Shown here: piece by piece, positions 17,485 to 26,730 of the stretch | How the letters are laid out: every line of letters begins with the position of its first letter | Numbering within the stretch: position 1 is the first letter of the stretch | Notes under the pieces: generated by a model | Seen by the model: the letters and a program-made list of their open reading frames with translations, nothing else | What the model was told of the DNA's origin: nothing | The model's database searches: none | NCBI RefSeq assembly: GCF_001895045.1 | Contig: NZ_BDAM01000001.1 | Location: 558,001-622,000 of the forward strand | Origin: Rhodococcus coprophilus NBRC 100603 | GTDB lineage: Bacteria > Actinomycetota > Actinomycetes > Mycobacteriales > Mycobacteriaceae | Direction of reading: 5' to 3' | DNA: 64,000 nucleotides | Program-made: the position numbers and the translations under genes

Positions 17485-20232
17485 TCAGCGCAAGCGGCGG
17501 GGACCGAGGTCGAGCGGGTGCGGTTCCGGACCGATCCGCAGGTGGGCGTCGGTCAGTTCCACCCCCACCGGGGACGCCAGGAGTGGCTCGCACACGAGAT
17601 CGCGAACCTCGGGCAGATCGTCGGCGAAAGCCGAGATCCGCTGCACGAAATCCACCAGCGCGGCCTTGTTCACCGGTGCCGCGTTGCGGTACCCGGAGAG
17701 CAGCGGCGCGGCCTTGGGAGCGTCGATCAGTTCCATCGCTTCGTCCTCGGTGAGAGGCAGCACGCGGTATGCACGGTCGCCGAGAAGATCGGAGATCACG
17801 CCGGCGAGGCCGAACGAGATCAGCGCTCCGAACGACGGGTCGTCCTGCACGCGGATCGCACATCCGATGCCCTTGACGGCCATCTTCTGCACGTGCAGAA
17901 GGGGCTCGCCGGACATCAGCGCGAGGTCCCGGTAGGCGATCCGTACCGATTCCGCGTCTACGAGATCGAGCCGCACCCCGCTCAGGTCGGGACGGTGACG
18001 CCACTGAGCGCCGGTGGCCTTGACCGCGACCGGAAACCCGATCTCCGTCGCGGCGGCGACTGCTTCGGATTCGGTGGTGACGGCCCGGAAATCGGCGATC
18101 TGCACGCCGTAGCACGACAACAGCAACGCCGCCTCCGTGTCGGACAGGTACCTGCCCTCGGGAGAGGTCTCGAGCCATCCGTGGACGAGTGCGCGGGCTC
18201 GTTCGGGATCGATCCCGGCCGGACGCACGACCTGCGACGGCGGCCGGCTACGCCACTTCGCATAACTCCACGCCCGCGCGAGTGCCTTGGCCGCGCGTTC
18301 CGGCCCCGGGTACGACGGCACCGACCCTTTGGTGGGGTTGCCCGCGGCATCCCGCACGGCGAGAACGTCGGGGATGCCTTCGGTGGCGAGGAAGGTGGTC
18401 ACGACGGGCTTGTCCGAACCGGATACGGCGTCGCGCAGCGCCTGCGCGAAAGGCTGGACGTCGACGGCGACCGGCGGCACGAACACCGCGATCACCGCGT
18501 CGATGTTCTCCGAATCCAGTGCGTGTGCCACGGCTTCCGCGAACTCGTCCGGGCTCGCCTGCGGCCCGAGGTCCACCGATTCCGGCGCCACCAGCCCTTC
18601 TCCCCGTGCGGCGTCGACCGCGAGCACGCCGAGAGCGGTGGAGTTGCCGATCACGGCCACCCGCGGTCCGGCGGGAAGCGGTTGATACCCGAAGAGCAGG
18701 GCCGAGTCGAACAGTTGCGCAATCGATTCGACCTGCACCACACCGGCCTGCTCGAACAGACTGCGCACCATGGTGTCGTCCATCTCGCCGGTGCGTGCCG
18801 CGAGGGCGGGCGGTACGGCGTGGCGTCCGCTCTTGACTGCCACGATCGGTTTGCTCCGTGCTACCCGCCGGGCGATGCGCGAGAACTTCCTCGGATTGCC
18901 GAAGCTCTCGAGGTACAGCAGCACAACTTCGGTGGCGGGATCCGTATCCCAGTACTGCAACAGATCGTTGCCGGACAGGTCGGCGCGGTTGCCGGCCGAG
19001 ACGAACGACGACAGGCCCACACCGGTCTTCGCGGCCTCGTCGAGGATGGCGATACCCAGGGCACCCGACTGGCAGAAGAACCCGACGTTGCCCGCCGCCG
19101 GAAGCACCGGCGCCAGGGTCGCGTTGAGCATGATCGCCGGATCGTTGTTGGCCACCCCGAGAGCATTGGGGCCGATCAGGCGCATGCCGTGGGAGCGGGC
19201 GGCCAGCGCGAGCCTGCGTTCCGCATCGCGGCCCTCCGGTCCGGTTTCGCCGAATCCGGACGAGACGACGAGCAGGGCTTTGACACCTTTGGCGAGGCAG
19301 TCGTCGAGGACCGCGTCGATGGACTCGGCGGGCACCGCGGCGATCGCGAGGTCGACTTCGTCCGGGATGTCGCGCACCGTCGGGTAGGCGCGGACGCCGC
19401 GCACCGAGCGGTGTTCCGCATTGACCGGGTACACCGGTCCGGTGAATCCGCTGCGCAGCATGTTCACGAGGACTGCGTTGCCGACCTTGCGGCTGTCTGT
19501 GGACGCACCGATCACCGCGACGCTGCCGGGACCGAGGATGTTGCGGACGCTGCGTGCCTCGGCGGCGCGTTCGCGGGCGTTGCGCACCGAGACGAGCGCT
19601 TCGGTGGGGTCGATCGCGAACTCGAGCCGGACCACGCCGCCCTCGAAACTGCGACTGACCTGGTATCCGGCTTCGCGGAACACGGTGATCATGTGGCGGT
19701 TCTCGGCGAGAACCTCCGCCACGAAGGTGTGGAGGCCGTTCTCGGCGGCCGCACCGGCGAGATGCTCGAGGAGAATCGGTCCGAGGCCACGCCCCTGGTG
19801 GGCGTCGGCGACGGTGAAGGCCACTTCGGCAGAAAGGCCGTCCCCCTCGCCGGGCAATCCCTCGTACCGGCCGACCGCGATGATCTCGTCGCCGAGCAGC
19901 GCGACGAATGCGACGCGCGTGTGGTGATCGACGACGGTGAACCGGAAGAGGTCCTTCTTCGAGATCGTCGGGTACGGCCCGAAATAGCGCAGGTAGCGGG
20001 TTCGCTCCGACAACTTGCCGTGGAATTCGATGATGCGGTCGGCGTCCTCGGGCACGATCGGCCGCAGATGCACGACCCCGCCGTCGGAGGCGAGGACGTC
20101 GGCCACCCAGTGACGTGGATAGTCGCGAGCGACGGCCAGCGCGTGCTCGCGTGCTGCGTCGGCGGCGGTTTCCGCTTCGCTCTTCGCGGGCTCGACGCCC
20201 GAGTCCGCCGGTACTTGCTGGGAGTCAGTCAC
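17485..20232 (-). CDS. GNAT acetyltransferase fused to NDP-forming acyl-CoA synthetase-like domains (Pat-type protein acylase)
   Basis: 915 residues from GTG 20232. Residues about 43-205 are a GNAT domain with the acetyl-CoA loop QGRGLG. Residues about 230-690 are the CoA-binding and ligase-CoA domains of acyl-CoA synthetases (VAVIGASTDSRKVGNAVL, IGPNALGVAN, FFCQSGALG). Residues about 695-905 are an ATP-grasp-like domain (FPVAVKATG). This is the composition of PatZ/Pat lysine acetyltransferases that inactivate acetyl-CoA synthetase, but here GNAT is at the N-terminus rather than the C-terminus. The GTG overlaps the acuC stop by eight bases: translational coupling with the deacetylase gene. 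Confidence 0.88.
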   Translation of the reverse strand: MTDSQQVPADSGVEPAKSEAETAADAAREHALAVARDYPRHWVADVLASDGGVVHLRPIVPEDADRIIEFHGKLSERTRYLRYFGPYPTISKKDLFRFTVVDHHTRVAFVALLGDEIIAVGRYEGLPGEGDGLSAEVAFTVADAHQGRGLGPILLEHLAGAAAENGLHTFVAEVLAENRHMITVFREAGYQVSRSFEGGVVRLEFAIDPTEALVSVRNARERAAEARSVRNILGPGSVAVIGASTDSRKVGNAVLVNMLRSGFTGPVYPVNAEHRSVRGVRAYPTVRDIPDEVDLAIAAVPAESIDAVLDDCLAKGVKALLVVSSGFGETGPEGRDAERRLALAARSHGMRLIGPNALGVANNDPAIMLNATLAPVLPAAGNVGFFCQSGALGIAILDEAAKTGVGLSSFVSAGNRADLSGNDLLQYWDTDPATEVVLLYLESFGNPRKFSRIARRVARSKPIVAVKSGRHAVPPALAARTGEMDDTMVRSLFEQAGVVQVESIAQLFDSALLFGYQPLPAGPRVAVIGNSTALGVLAVDAARGEGLVAPESVDLGPQASPDEFAEAVAHALDSENIDAVIAVFVPPVAVDVQPFAQALRDAVSGSDKPVVTTFLATEGIPDVLAVRDAAGNPTKGSVPSYPGPERAAKALARAWSYAKWRSRPPSQVVRPAGIDPERARALVHGWLETSPEGRYLSDTEAALLLSCYGVQIADFRAVTTESEAVAAATEIGFPVAVKATGAQWRHRPDLSGVRLDLVDAESVRIAYRDLALMSGEPLLHVQKMAVKGIGCAIRVQDDPSFGALISFGLAGVISDLLGDRAYRVLPLTEDEAMELIDAPKAAPLLSGYRNAAPVNKAALVDFVQRISAFADDLPEVRDLVCEPLLASPVGVELTDAHLRIGPEPHPLDLGPRRLR

Positions 20233-21496
20233 GCGGGTCCTCCGGGTCCAGGCCGAGCAGGGGGAACGCCGATCGGCGCGTGGCGATGATCGCCGAGTCG
20301 ATGCGGGTGAGCGCTCGGTCGAGCGACGCGACCCCGGTTTCCGGAGTACCTCCGGGCCCGTCCCACGGAAGGTAGGACACGTCCGAGTCGTCCCCCATGG
20401 CGGTCGGCAGATCGATCCCGGGCGCGAGTGCGCCGACGCGTGCGCGCCAGTCCGCCGGTACCGCCGTGGTGAGGTCGACCTCCCGGTCGAGTGCCGCGGC
20501 GATCAGATGGGTCCAGGCCCGCGGCACGACCCTGACCAACCCGTAACCGCCGCCGCCGACGGCGAGCCAGCGACCTTCGCAGTGACGGTCCGCGAGGTCC
20601 CGCATCGCGAGATAGGACGCCCGCTGACCGTCCACCGTCAGAGCCAGATCGGCGAGGGGGTCTTCGCGATGGCTGTCGGCTCCGCACTGGCTGATGAGGA
20701 TCTGGGGGCGGAACGAGGCGAGCGCGCCGGGCACGATCGCATGAAATGCCCTCAGCCACAACGAATCCACGGTTCCGGGAAGTACAGGCATATTGATCGA
20801 GGTGCCCTCGGCGTCGCCGGCACCGACCTCACTCGACCAACCGGTGTTGGGCCACAACGTCGCCGGATGCTGATGAAGGGAGATGGTCAGCACTCGCGGG
20901 TCGCCGAGGAAAGCGTGCTGGACACCGTCCCCGTGGTGTGCGTCGACGTCCACATAGGCGATGCGGTCGTAACCGTTGTCGAGCAGCCACGAGATAGCGA
21001 TGGCCGCGTCGTTGTAGACGCAGAATCCGGCAGCCCAGTCGGCCATCGCATGGTGCATACCACCGCCGATGCTCACCGCGCGCCGGGTGCGGCCCGATGC
21101 AATCTCCCGGGCGGCGGCCAGGGTGCCACCGGCGAGAGTCGCACTCGCTTCGTGCATGCGCGGGAAGATGGGGTTGTCGTCGGTACCGAGACCGTGCGGG
21201 GTGTCGGTGACAGGATCGGCGCCGGGTTCGACCGCACCGGCCCGTTTGACGGCGTCGACGTAGGCGGGCGTGTGGATCCGCAGGAGATCGGCATCGTCTG
21301 CGGGAGACGGATGGACCGTCTCGACGCCCTCGAGCAGACCTAGGCTCTTCGACAGAGCCATGGTGAGATCGAGTCGGGTGGGGTTCATGGGGTGCGTCGG
21401 CCCCCACCGGTAATCGAGGTAATCGGGGCTCCACACCACCACTCGATCGCCGCCCAGTTGTGTCGTACCGCCCTCGGCGGTGGAGCTAGTGGTCAT
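20225..21496 (-). CDS. acuC: AcuC-type lysine deacetylase (histone deacetylase fold)
   Basis: 423 residues. Zn2+-dependent deacetylase fold: the His pair in GGGMHHAMAD, the metal-binding DVDAHHGDGVQHAF, the second Asp in SQCGADSHREDPL, and the GGGGYG glycine loop with following arginine. AcuC removes acetyl groups from acetyl-CoA synthetase in Bacillus. ATG 21496 begins close to the first strand; the longer frame to 21553 adds a non-conserved arginine-rich stretch. It is the first gene of a two-gene unit with the acyltransferase, and divergent from ideR across 104 bp. Confidence 0.92.
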   Translation of the reverse strand: MTTSSTAEGGTTQLGGDRVVVWSPDYLDYRWGPTHPMNPTRLDLTMALSKSLGLLEGVETVHPSPADDADLLRIHTPAYVDAVKRAGAVEPGADPVTDTPHGLGTDDNPIFPRMHEASATLAGGTLAAAREIASGRTRRAVSIGGGMHHAMADWAAGFCVYNDAAIAISWLLDNGYDRIAYVDVDAHHGDGVQHAFLGDPRVLTISLHQHPATLWPNTGWSSEVGAGDAEGTSINMPVLPGTVDSLWLRAFHAIVPGALASFRPQILISQCGADSHREDPLADLALTVDGQRASYLAMRDLADRHCEGRWLAVGGGGYGLVRVVPRAWTHLIAAALDREVDLTTAVPADWRARVGALAPGIDLPTAMGDDSDVSYLPWDGPGGTPETGVASLDRALTRIDSAIIATRRSAFPLLGLDPEDPRD

Positions 21497-21600
21497 GGAC
21501 ACAGACGCTACTGGTCGGGGCCGGGACGCGCGAGCAACCGACGGCGACCCCACTGCCCTATTCGCACGGTTAGAATTGGCCCAGACGAAGGGGTGTGAGA

Positions 21601-22287
21601 GTGAAGGACCTGGTCGATACCACGGAGATGTATCTCCGGACGATCTACGATCTGGAAGAGGAAGGCGTCGTGCCGTTGCGTGCGCGCATCGCCGAACGCC
21701 TCGAGCAGAGTGGACCCACCGTCAGCCAAACGGTCGCCCGCATGGAGCGGGACGGCCTGCTGCGTGTCGCCGGCGACCGCCATCTGCAGCTGACCGAGAA
21801 AGGTCGCGATCTCGCGGTGTCGGTCATGCGCAAACACCGTCTCGCGGAACGTCTCCTGGTCGACGTCATCGGCCTCGACTGGGAGAACGTGCACGCCGAG
21901 GCGTGCCGCTGGGAGCACGTGATGAGCGAGGAGGTCGAGCGGCGCCTCGTCGAGGTGCTCAACAACCCGACCACGTCCCCGTACGGAAACCCGATTCCGG
22001 GCCTGGCGCAACTCGGTCTGGACAAGGATTCGGCACCCGACGAGAAACTGGTCCGGTTGACGGAGATCGCCAACGGAAAGCCGACAGCCGTGGTGGTGCG
22101 GCGACTGGCCGAATACGTCCAGTCCGACCCGGACGTCATCGCCCGCCTGCGCGAGGCCGGAGTGGTTCCGGACGCACGCGTTACAGTCGAGACGCGTCCG
22201 GGCTCGGTGACCATCACGGTGGCCGGGCACAACAGCTTCGAGCTTTCCGATGAGATGGCCCACGCAGTGCAGGTGAAGCAGGTCTGA
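21601..22287 (+). CDS. ideR: Iron-dependent transcriptional repressor IdeR (DtxR family)
   Basis: 228 residues from GTG 21601 (protein begins [12 protein letters not shown] as in other IdeR/DtxR proteins; a GTG six bases upstream would leave too little room from the AAGGGG site). N-terminal winged helix ([20 protein letters not shown]), then the metal-binding and dimer domain ([23 protein letters not shown], split between residues 78 and 100, containing the Met/Cys/Glu/His ligands) and a C-terminal SH3-like domain. With Fe2+ it represses siderophore genes and activates storage genes. Downstream galE in the same direction mirrors the dtxR-galE pairing in corynebacteria. Confidence 0.96.
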   Translation: MKDLVDTTEMYLRTIYDLEEEGVVPLRARIAERLEQSGPTVSQTVARMERDGLLRVAGDRHLQLTEKGRDLAVSVMRKHRLAERLLVDVIGLDWENVHAEACRWEHVMSEEVERRLVEVLNNPTTSPYGNPIPGLAQLGLDKDSAPDEKLVRLTEIANGKPTAVVVRRLAEYVQSDPDVIARLREAGVVPDARVTVETRPGSVTITVAGHNSFELSDEMAHAVQVKQV

Positions 22288-22294
22288 GGCAGAT

Positions 22295-22327
22295 CTCTTC
22301 ACAGGCCCCGTGCGGGCCTGTGAAGAG
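22295..22327 (+). promoter_or_regulatory. Hairpin in the ideR-galE junction overlapping the galE ribosome site
   Basis: Perfect 14-bp stem (22295-22308 with 22314-22327), loop CGTGC. There is no T-tract. The right arm includes GAAGAG, which with the next bases forms the likely galE ribosome binding site 10-17 bases before GTG 22340. It could attenuate read-through or hide the galE start. Confidence 0.6.
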
Positions 22328-22339
22328 GGGATTCCCAGC

Positions 22340-23344
22340 GTGAGACTTCTGGTGACCGGTGGTGCCGGGTACGTGGGCAGCGTGTGCAGCACAGTGCTGC
22401 TCGAACAAGGCCACGAGGTAGTTGTCGTCGACGACCTGTCCACGGGAAATGCTGACGCCGTTCCCGCGGGCGCCGACTTCGTCGAAGGCGACATCGCGAC
22501 GGTCGCGGCCGACGTACTCGGCACCGGCGAGGACGGTCCGCGCTTCGACGGCGTACTGCACTTCGGGGCACAGTCGCTCGTCGGCGAATCCGTCGAATAC
22601 CCGGAGAAGTACTGGCAGGGCAATGTCGTCACCACCTTGACGCTGCTCGAGGCGATCCGGCGTTCGCGCACCCCCCGTCTGGTCTTCTCCTCGACCGCCG
22701 CGACCTACGGCGAGCCCGACGAGGTACCGATCGTCGAGGATGCTCCGACCCGGCCCACCAACCCGTACGGCGCTTCGAAGCTCGCTATCGACCACGCGAT
22801 TTCGTCGTACACCCACGCCCACGGACTGGCGGCGACGAGCCTGCGGTACTTCAACGTCGCCGGTGCGTACGGCGGCGCGGGTGAGAACAGGACCGTCGAG
22901 ACCCACCTGATTCCACTGGTTCTGCAGGTCGCGCTCGGGCAGCGCGACCGCATCTCCGTCTTCGGCACCGACTGGCCCACGAAGGACGGGACCGCGGTGC
23001 GCGACTACATCCATGTGAAGGACCTGGCCGACGCGCACGTGCTGGCCCTCACCCGAGCGGAGCCGGGAACCCATCGCATCTACAACCTCGGCAGCGGCGA
23101 AGGATTCAGCGTCCGGGAGGTGATCGCCGCATGCGAACGCGTCACCGGACTGTCCATCGCGACGGTCGACGCACCCCGGCGTGCCGGCGACCCTGCGGTG
23201 CTGATCGCGTCGAGCGACCGCGCCATGACGGAACTCGGATGGACACCGAAGCACACCGATCTGGACGAAATAGTCTCGGATGCTTGGGATTTCATGAAGA
23301 ACCTGGGCGAGCGCTCACATGCCGCGCGCCGCGCCGCGTCGTGA
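22340..23344 (+). CDS. galE: UDP-glucose 4-epimerase
   Basis: 334 residues from GTG 22340. Extended short-chain dehydrogenase: NAD+ loop GGAGYVGS at the N-terminus, DDLSTGN after strand two, [10 protein letters not shown] with catalytic Ser, and [11 protein letters not shown] with the YxxxK pair. GalE interconverts UDP-glucose and UDP-galactose, providing galactose (and via other enzymes arabinogalactan galactofuranose) for the wall. Starts 52 bp after ideR stop behind a hairpin; iron control through ideR read-through is possible but not shown. Confidence 0.95.
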   Translation: MRLLVTGGAGYVGSVCSTVLLEQGHEVVVVDDLSTGNADAVPAGADFVEGDIATVAADVLGTGEDGPRFDGVLHFGAQSLVGESVEYPEKYWQGNVVTTLTLLEAIRRSRTPRLVFSSTAATYGEPDEVPIVEDAPTRPTNPYGASKLAIDHAISSYTHAHGLAATSLRYFNVAGAYGGAGENRTVETHLIPLVLQVALGQRDRISVFGTDWPTKDGTAVRDYIHVKDLADAHVLALTRAEPGTHRIYNLGSGEGFSVREVIAACERVTGLSIATVDAPRRAGDPAVLIASSDRAMTELGWTPKHTDLDEIVSDAWDFMKNLGERSHAARRAAS

Positions 23345-23369
23345 TCGCTCCCAGGTGAGCAGAGCCGAG

Positions 23370-24500
23370 TCACCGAGCAGTCCCATCCTGCGGTAGCTCG
23401 ACACCCAGTCTCGCGGCGAGCTCGTATCCGGTCGCCGCGAGACCCCGGATGGCCTCGGGGCGCAAGCCTGCTTGCAACGCCTGGTCGAGCAGATCCGAAA
23501 GCCTGTGCCGGGGATCGGATTCGAGCGCGGCCTTCAGCGCGACACCGGCGAACGGCCCGTCGCCGCGCACGTACGCACCGAACGCCACCAGAGCGGCCGC
23601 ATCGGCGCGCTCGGGATCGGGCAGGGCGCGAGCGAGATCCAGCCACAGTCGTTCTGCTGCGTCGGCCCACGGTCCGGATGCGAGTGCCAGCACCGCGTCG
23701 CGCACCGTCCGGTTGGCAAGGATCACGGCCAGTTCCGCGTACTCACCCGGGAGCAACCGGTCGGCGCCGTCGCCCGCTCGGGCGACGTGGGACAGCAGCG
23801 TCTGCAGTTCGGCCCGGTCGGCGTAACCCGCTCCCCCGGCCCGCTCGGCACGTTCGTAGGTGAGATCGCGAGTACGGGCGGCCTCGTCGAGGCTGTCGGC
23901 CACCTCCTCACGAAACCCCGTCGGGTAGGGCTCGAGGAGAGCAGTCAGTTCGCTGCGGGCCCGCCGGATCGGGTTGCCGTCGAACACCCGCGCGGCGGCG
24001 ACGACGGAGGCGTCAGGGTCGGGCACCGTCCCGCATTCCCCGCGCCCGGGAACGAACCAGGTCGCGCCGGCATCTATGGCGGGGACGGCGAGTGCGCCGC
24101 CGAGCGTGATGTCGGCGCCCGCGAGCGAGGCGGCGAACTCCTCCACGATCGTGTGAGCACGTTCGGCGTCCGGTCCGTGCGGGTCGGAAAGCCTGTCGTC
24201 GACCAGGATCGCGATGACGGACTCCGCTCCTTCGCGCGCACAGACGGCACGAAAGCGACGGAACGCGTCGTGCATGCGGTCCGGTGCGGTGTGGCGCGGC
24301 CCGTCGAGCAGCAGGTCGTGTCGCATCACCGCCCCGATCGTGGCGGATCCGCCCGAACCTGGCCCCGCTGTTGCGGGAGACAGGGTCAAGACGACCAGGG
24401 AACGCGTGGGACGGAATCCGAGCAGCGCGGGCACCGCTGCGATCAGTTCTCCGATGTCGGTGAGGCGGAGCGGACGCGAGGACGAAGTGGGTGTGGTCAT
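23370..24500 (-). CDS. DUF4192 family protein
   Basis: 376 residues. Opens with LRLTDIGELIAAVPALLGFRPTRSLVVL (residues about 10-37), the signature region of DUF4192, and ends with a long alpha-helical repeat-like region (SDLLDQALQAGLRPEAI). Soluble, no signal peptide. Present in nearly all actinobacteria with unknown function. ATG 24500 directly precedes the conserved start; thirty further residues upstream are low-complexity and not favoured. Convergent with galE, 25 bp apart. Confidence 0.88.
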   Translation of the reverse strand: MTTPTSSSRPLRLTDIGELIAAVPALLGFRPTRSLVVLTLSPATAGPGSGGSATIGAVMRHDLLLDGPRHTAPDRMHDAFRRFRAVCAREGAESVIAILVDDRLSDPHGPDAERAHTIVEEFAASLAGADITLGGALAVPAIDAGATWFVPGRGECGTVPDPDASVVAAARVFDGNPIRRARSELTALLEPYPTGFREEVADSLDEAARTRDLTYERAERAGGAGYADRAELQTLLSHVARAGDGADRLLPGEYAELAVILANRTVRDAVLALASGPWADAAERLWLDLARALPDPERADAAALVAFGAYVRGDGPFAGVALKAALESDPRHRLSDLLDQALQAGLRPEAIRGLAATGYELAARLGVELPQDGTAR

Positions 24501-24647
24501 GTCCGAACGGTCCCCCGGGGCGGTGACCGGACCCGGCCCGCGCGGGGCTCGAGCGACACTTCTGGGGATCGACGGGCGCGATGTGGACAACCCGCGCGAC
24601 GGGGCGCTGCGTGCCCGATCCGGAGGCCCGTGCGTCGGCGGTCGTCT

Positions 24648-25445
24648 CTACCGTGGCTGCTCTTCGAAGGCGTAGCGCACCGCGTCCGCGTAGGCGCGGT
24701 CGAGATTCTCGGTGTCCGGGACATCCGATTCGAACGACATGAAGGTCACGAGCACGCGCACGCTACCGAGTTGCGCCGCACGGGTGGACATCGATTGGAC
24801 GAGGATGTCCCCGCCGTGCCCGGATCGGACCGTTCGCGACAGGCCCAGTGTCTCGGATCCGGGGACGACGATCGCGGGGTCGGGCTCGAGCACGGTGGTG
24901 ACGGTCGCGGTGGCACCCCGGCGGGTGGCTTCGACCCGTCCGCACTCCTCGACGAAGGTGCGGTACTCGGACAGGGGCTCCGCGAACGTCACGATCTCCA
25001 CACTGAGGGTGGCTCGGCCGGCGGTATCGGTGCCGACCGCCATCGCGGTCCCCGCCGGTCCGTAGTCCTGAGACGGCGGCAGGCAGCCCGCCGGGTCCAC
25101 CCGGGCGTCCGGTGGGATGCCCTCGAGGTCGGGCGCGGCCTGCGCCACGGCCTGCGGGGACAGGACGACGGCGCTGTACGTCACCGGAAAGCGATCGATC
25201 GGCAACAGCAGGGCCGCAGGGAGGGGACCGCCGCCCGGTACCGGAGTGGGCGCGGTCGCGGGCGGACCCCCGTACGGCGCCGACGCTTCGGGCAGAGCGA
25301 CCCCGGAAATGCTGCTCGTACACGCGGCGACCAGCACCAATACGGTCGCGACGAGCGGTGCGGCTGCGATCGGGCGCCGCGTGGTCGAGGGCGCGGGGCG
25401 GGCGCCGTCGATCCTCTTCCGTCGTGGAGCGCCGCTCTTCGCCAC
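24648..25445 (-). CDS. Secreted lipoprotein of unknown function
   Basis: 265 residues from GTG 25445, with GGAGG five bases upstream. Long basic N-region, hydrophobic core (about 26-40) and lipobox LVAAC with the lipidated Cys at 42. The mature part begins with a Pro/Gly-rich linker, then about 190 residues with four cysteines (GCLPPSQDYGP, EECGR) and a final EEQ-rich helix. The pattern resembles the mycobacterial sensor-domain/DUF5642-type lipoproteins but I do not claim a family. It reads divergently from the PAC2 gene. Confidence 0.8.
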   Translation of the reverse strand: MAKSGAPRRKRIDGARPAPSTTRRPIAAAPLVATVLVLVAACTSSISGVALPEASAPYGGPPATAPTPVPGGGPLPAALLLPIDRFPVTYSAVVLSPQAVAQAAPDLEGIPPDARVDPAGCLPPSQDYGPAGTAMAVGTDTAGRATLSVEIVTFAEPLSEYRTFVEECGRVEATRRGATATVTTVLEPDPAIVVPGSETLGLSRTVRSGHGGDILVQSMSTRAAQLGSVRVLVTFMSFESDVPDTENLDRAYADAVRYAFEEQPR

Positions 25446-25592
25446 CTGAACCTCCGTCGTCCACAGCCGAGCGGGTCCGGACCCGGGAAATCGCCACCGC
25501 CGCTTCAATTAGACTCGGACACCACCATGCCACGCCGGTGCTGCACCGGCGGGAAGGCTACGACGGCGCAGTGTGATCGGAGTGGTTCCCAA

Positions 25593-26537
25593 ATGGACGA
25601 GCAGTCCCGGATGTACGAGCTGGAGTTTCCCGCTCCACAACTCATGACCGCCGACGGGCAGGGTCCGGTTCTCGTTCACGGCCTAGAGGGGTTCGCGGAC
25701 GCCGGACACTCCGTGCGGCTTGCCACCACGCACCTGAGGGAGACGCTCGAGACCGAACTCGTGGCGTCCTTCGCGGTGGACGAACTCATCGACTACCGGT
25801 CCCGGCGCCCCCTGATGACGTTCAAGGCGGATCATTTCTCCGACTATGCGGCACCCGAACTGAACCTGTACGCCCTGATCGACAATGCCGGAACACCGTT
25901 TCTGCTGCTTGCCGGCAGCGAACCGGATCTCAAGTGGGAGCGGTTCATCACGGCGGTCCGGCTTCTGGCCGAGCAGTTCAACGTGCGCCGCACCATCGGG
26001 CTCAATTCGATCCCGATGGCGACCCCCCATACGCGACCCCTCTCGGTGACCGCCCATTCCACCAACAAGGATCTGATCGCGGGCCACCATCGCTGGTCCG
26101 GTGAGTTGCAGATCCCGGCGGGGGCCTCGTCGTTGCTCGAACTCCGCATGGCGCAGCACGGACACGAATCGGTCGGTTTTTCCGTGCACGTCCCCCACTA
26201 CCTGGCACAGACGGACTACCCGGCCGCCGCGGAGACGCTGCTCACCCAGGTCGCAGAAATCGGGAACCTGGACATTCCGCTGCACGCTCTTGACGAGGCC
26301 GCGGCGCGGGTCCGCGAGCAGATCGACGAGCACATCGAGGGCAACGAGGAAGTACAGGCGGTCGTGCAGGCGCTCGAGCGGCAGTACGACAGCTACGTTG
26401 CCGCGCAGGAGCAGCAGACTTCTCCCCTGCCGACCGACGAGAATCTGCCGACCGGGGAGGAACTCGGGGCGGAGTTCGAACGCTTTCTCGCGGAGTACGA
26501 CCAGCGCGGCGACGACGAAACCGATCAGCCGGACTGA
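25593..26537 (+). CDS. PAC2 family protein (Rv2714-like)
   Basis: 314 residues. Begins MYELEFP-like and VLVHGLEGFADAGHSVRLA, then SRRPLMTFKADHFSDY, GLNSIPMATPHTRP and SVHVPHYLAQTDYPAAA, the successive blocks of the PAC2 (proteasome assembly chaperone 2) superfamily. The C-terminal 80 residues are a charged helix. Actinobacterial PAC2 proteins (Rv2714, Rv2125) have a purine-phosphorylase-like fold; role unknown, a link to the proteasome is only suggested by name. A second ATG at 25611 is possible. A much longer open frame upstream is antisense to DUF4192 and the lipoprotein. Confidence 0.88.
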   Translation: MDEQSRMYELEFPAPQLMTADGQGPVLVHGLEGFADAGHSVRLATTHLRETLETELVASFAVDELIDYRSRRPLMTFKADHFSDYAAPELNLYALIDNAGTPFLLLAGSEPDLKWERFITAVRLLAEQFNVRRTIGLNSIPMATPHTRPLSVTAHSTNKDLIAGHHRWSGELQIPAGASSLLELRMAQHGHESVGFSVHVPHYLAQTDYPAAAETLLTQVAEIGNLDIPLHALDEAAARVREQIDEHIEGNEEVQAVVQALERQYDSYVAAQEQQTSPLPTDENLPTGEELGAEFERFLAEYDQRGDDETDQPD

Positions 26538-26730
26538 CCCCCACCGGGGTATGTCACGACCGGGCAGGGACACGATGGGACGTTTCATGACCGTTACGAT
26601 CGTGTCCCTGCGAGTCACATACACTCCGTACGCTCTCTCGGCATGCGAGAGTGACTCCGGGTGACGATCATCGCCACGGCCGAGCCAACGGCCGCGCGTA
26701 GGTCCATTCCCATGTCTGTAGGAGGCGGTC

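Noticed and set aside
17518-20289. 923-residue plus-strand open frame
   Set aside because: Antisense shadow of the acyltransferase gene; His/Arg/Gly-rich composition, no motifs, and the minus-strand frame shows clear domains.
23472-25592. 700-residue extension of the PAC2 frame
   Set aside because: Antisense to the DUF4192 and lipoprotein genes; PAC2 homology starts only after 25593.
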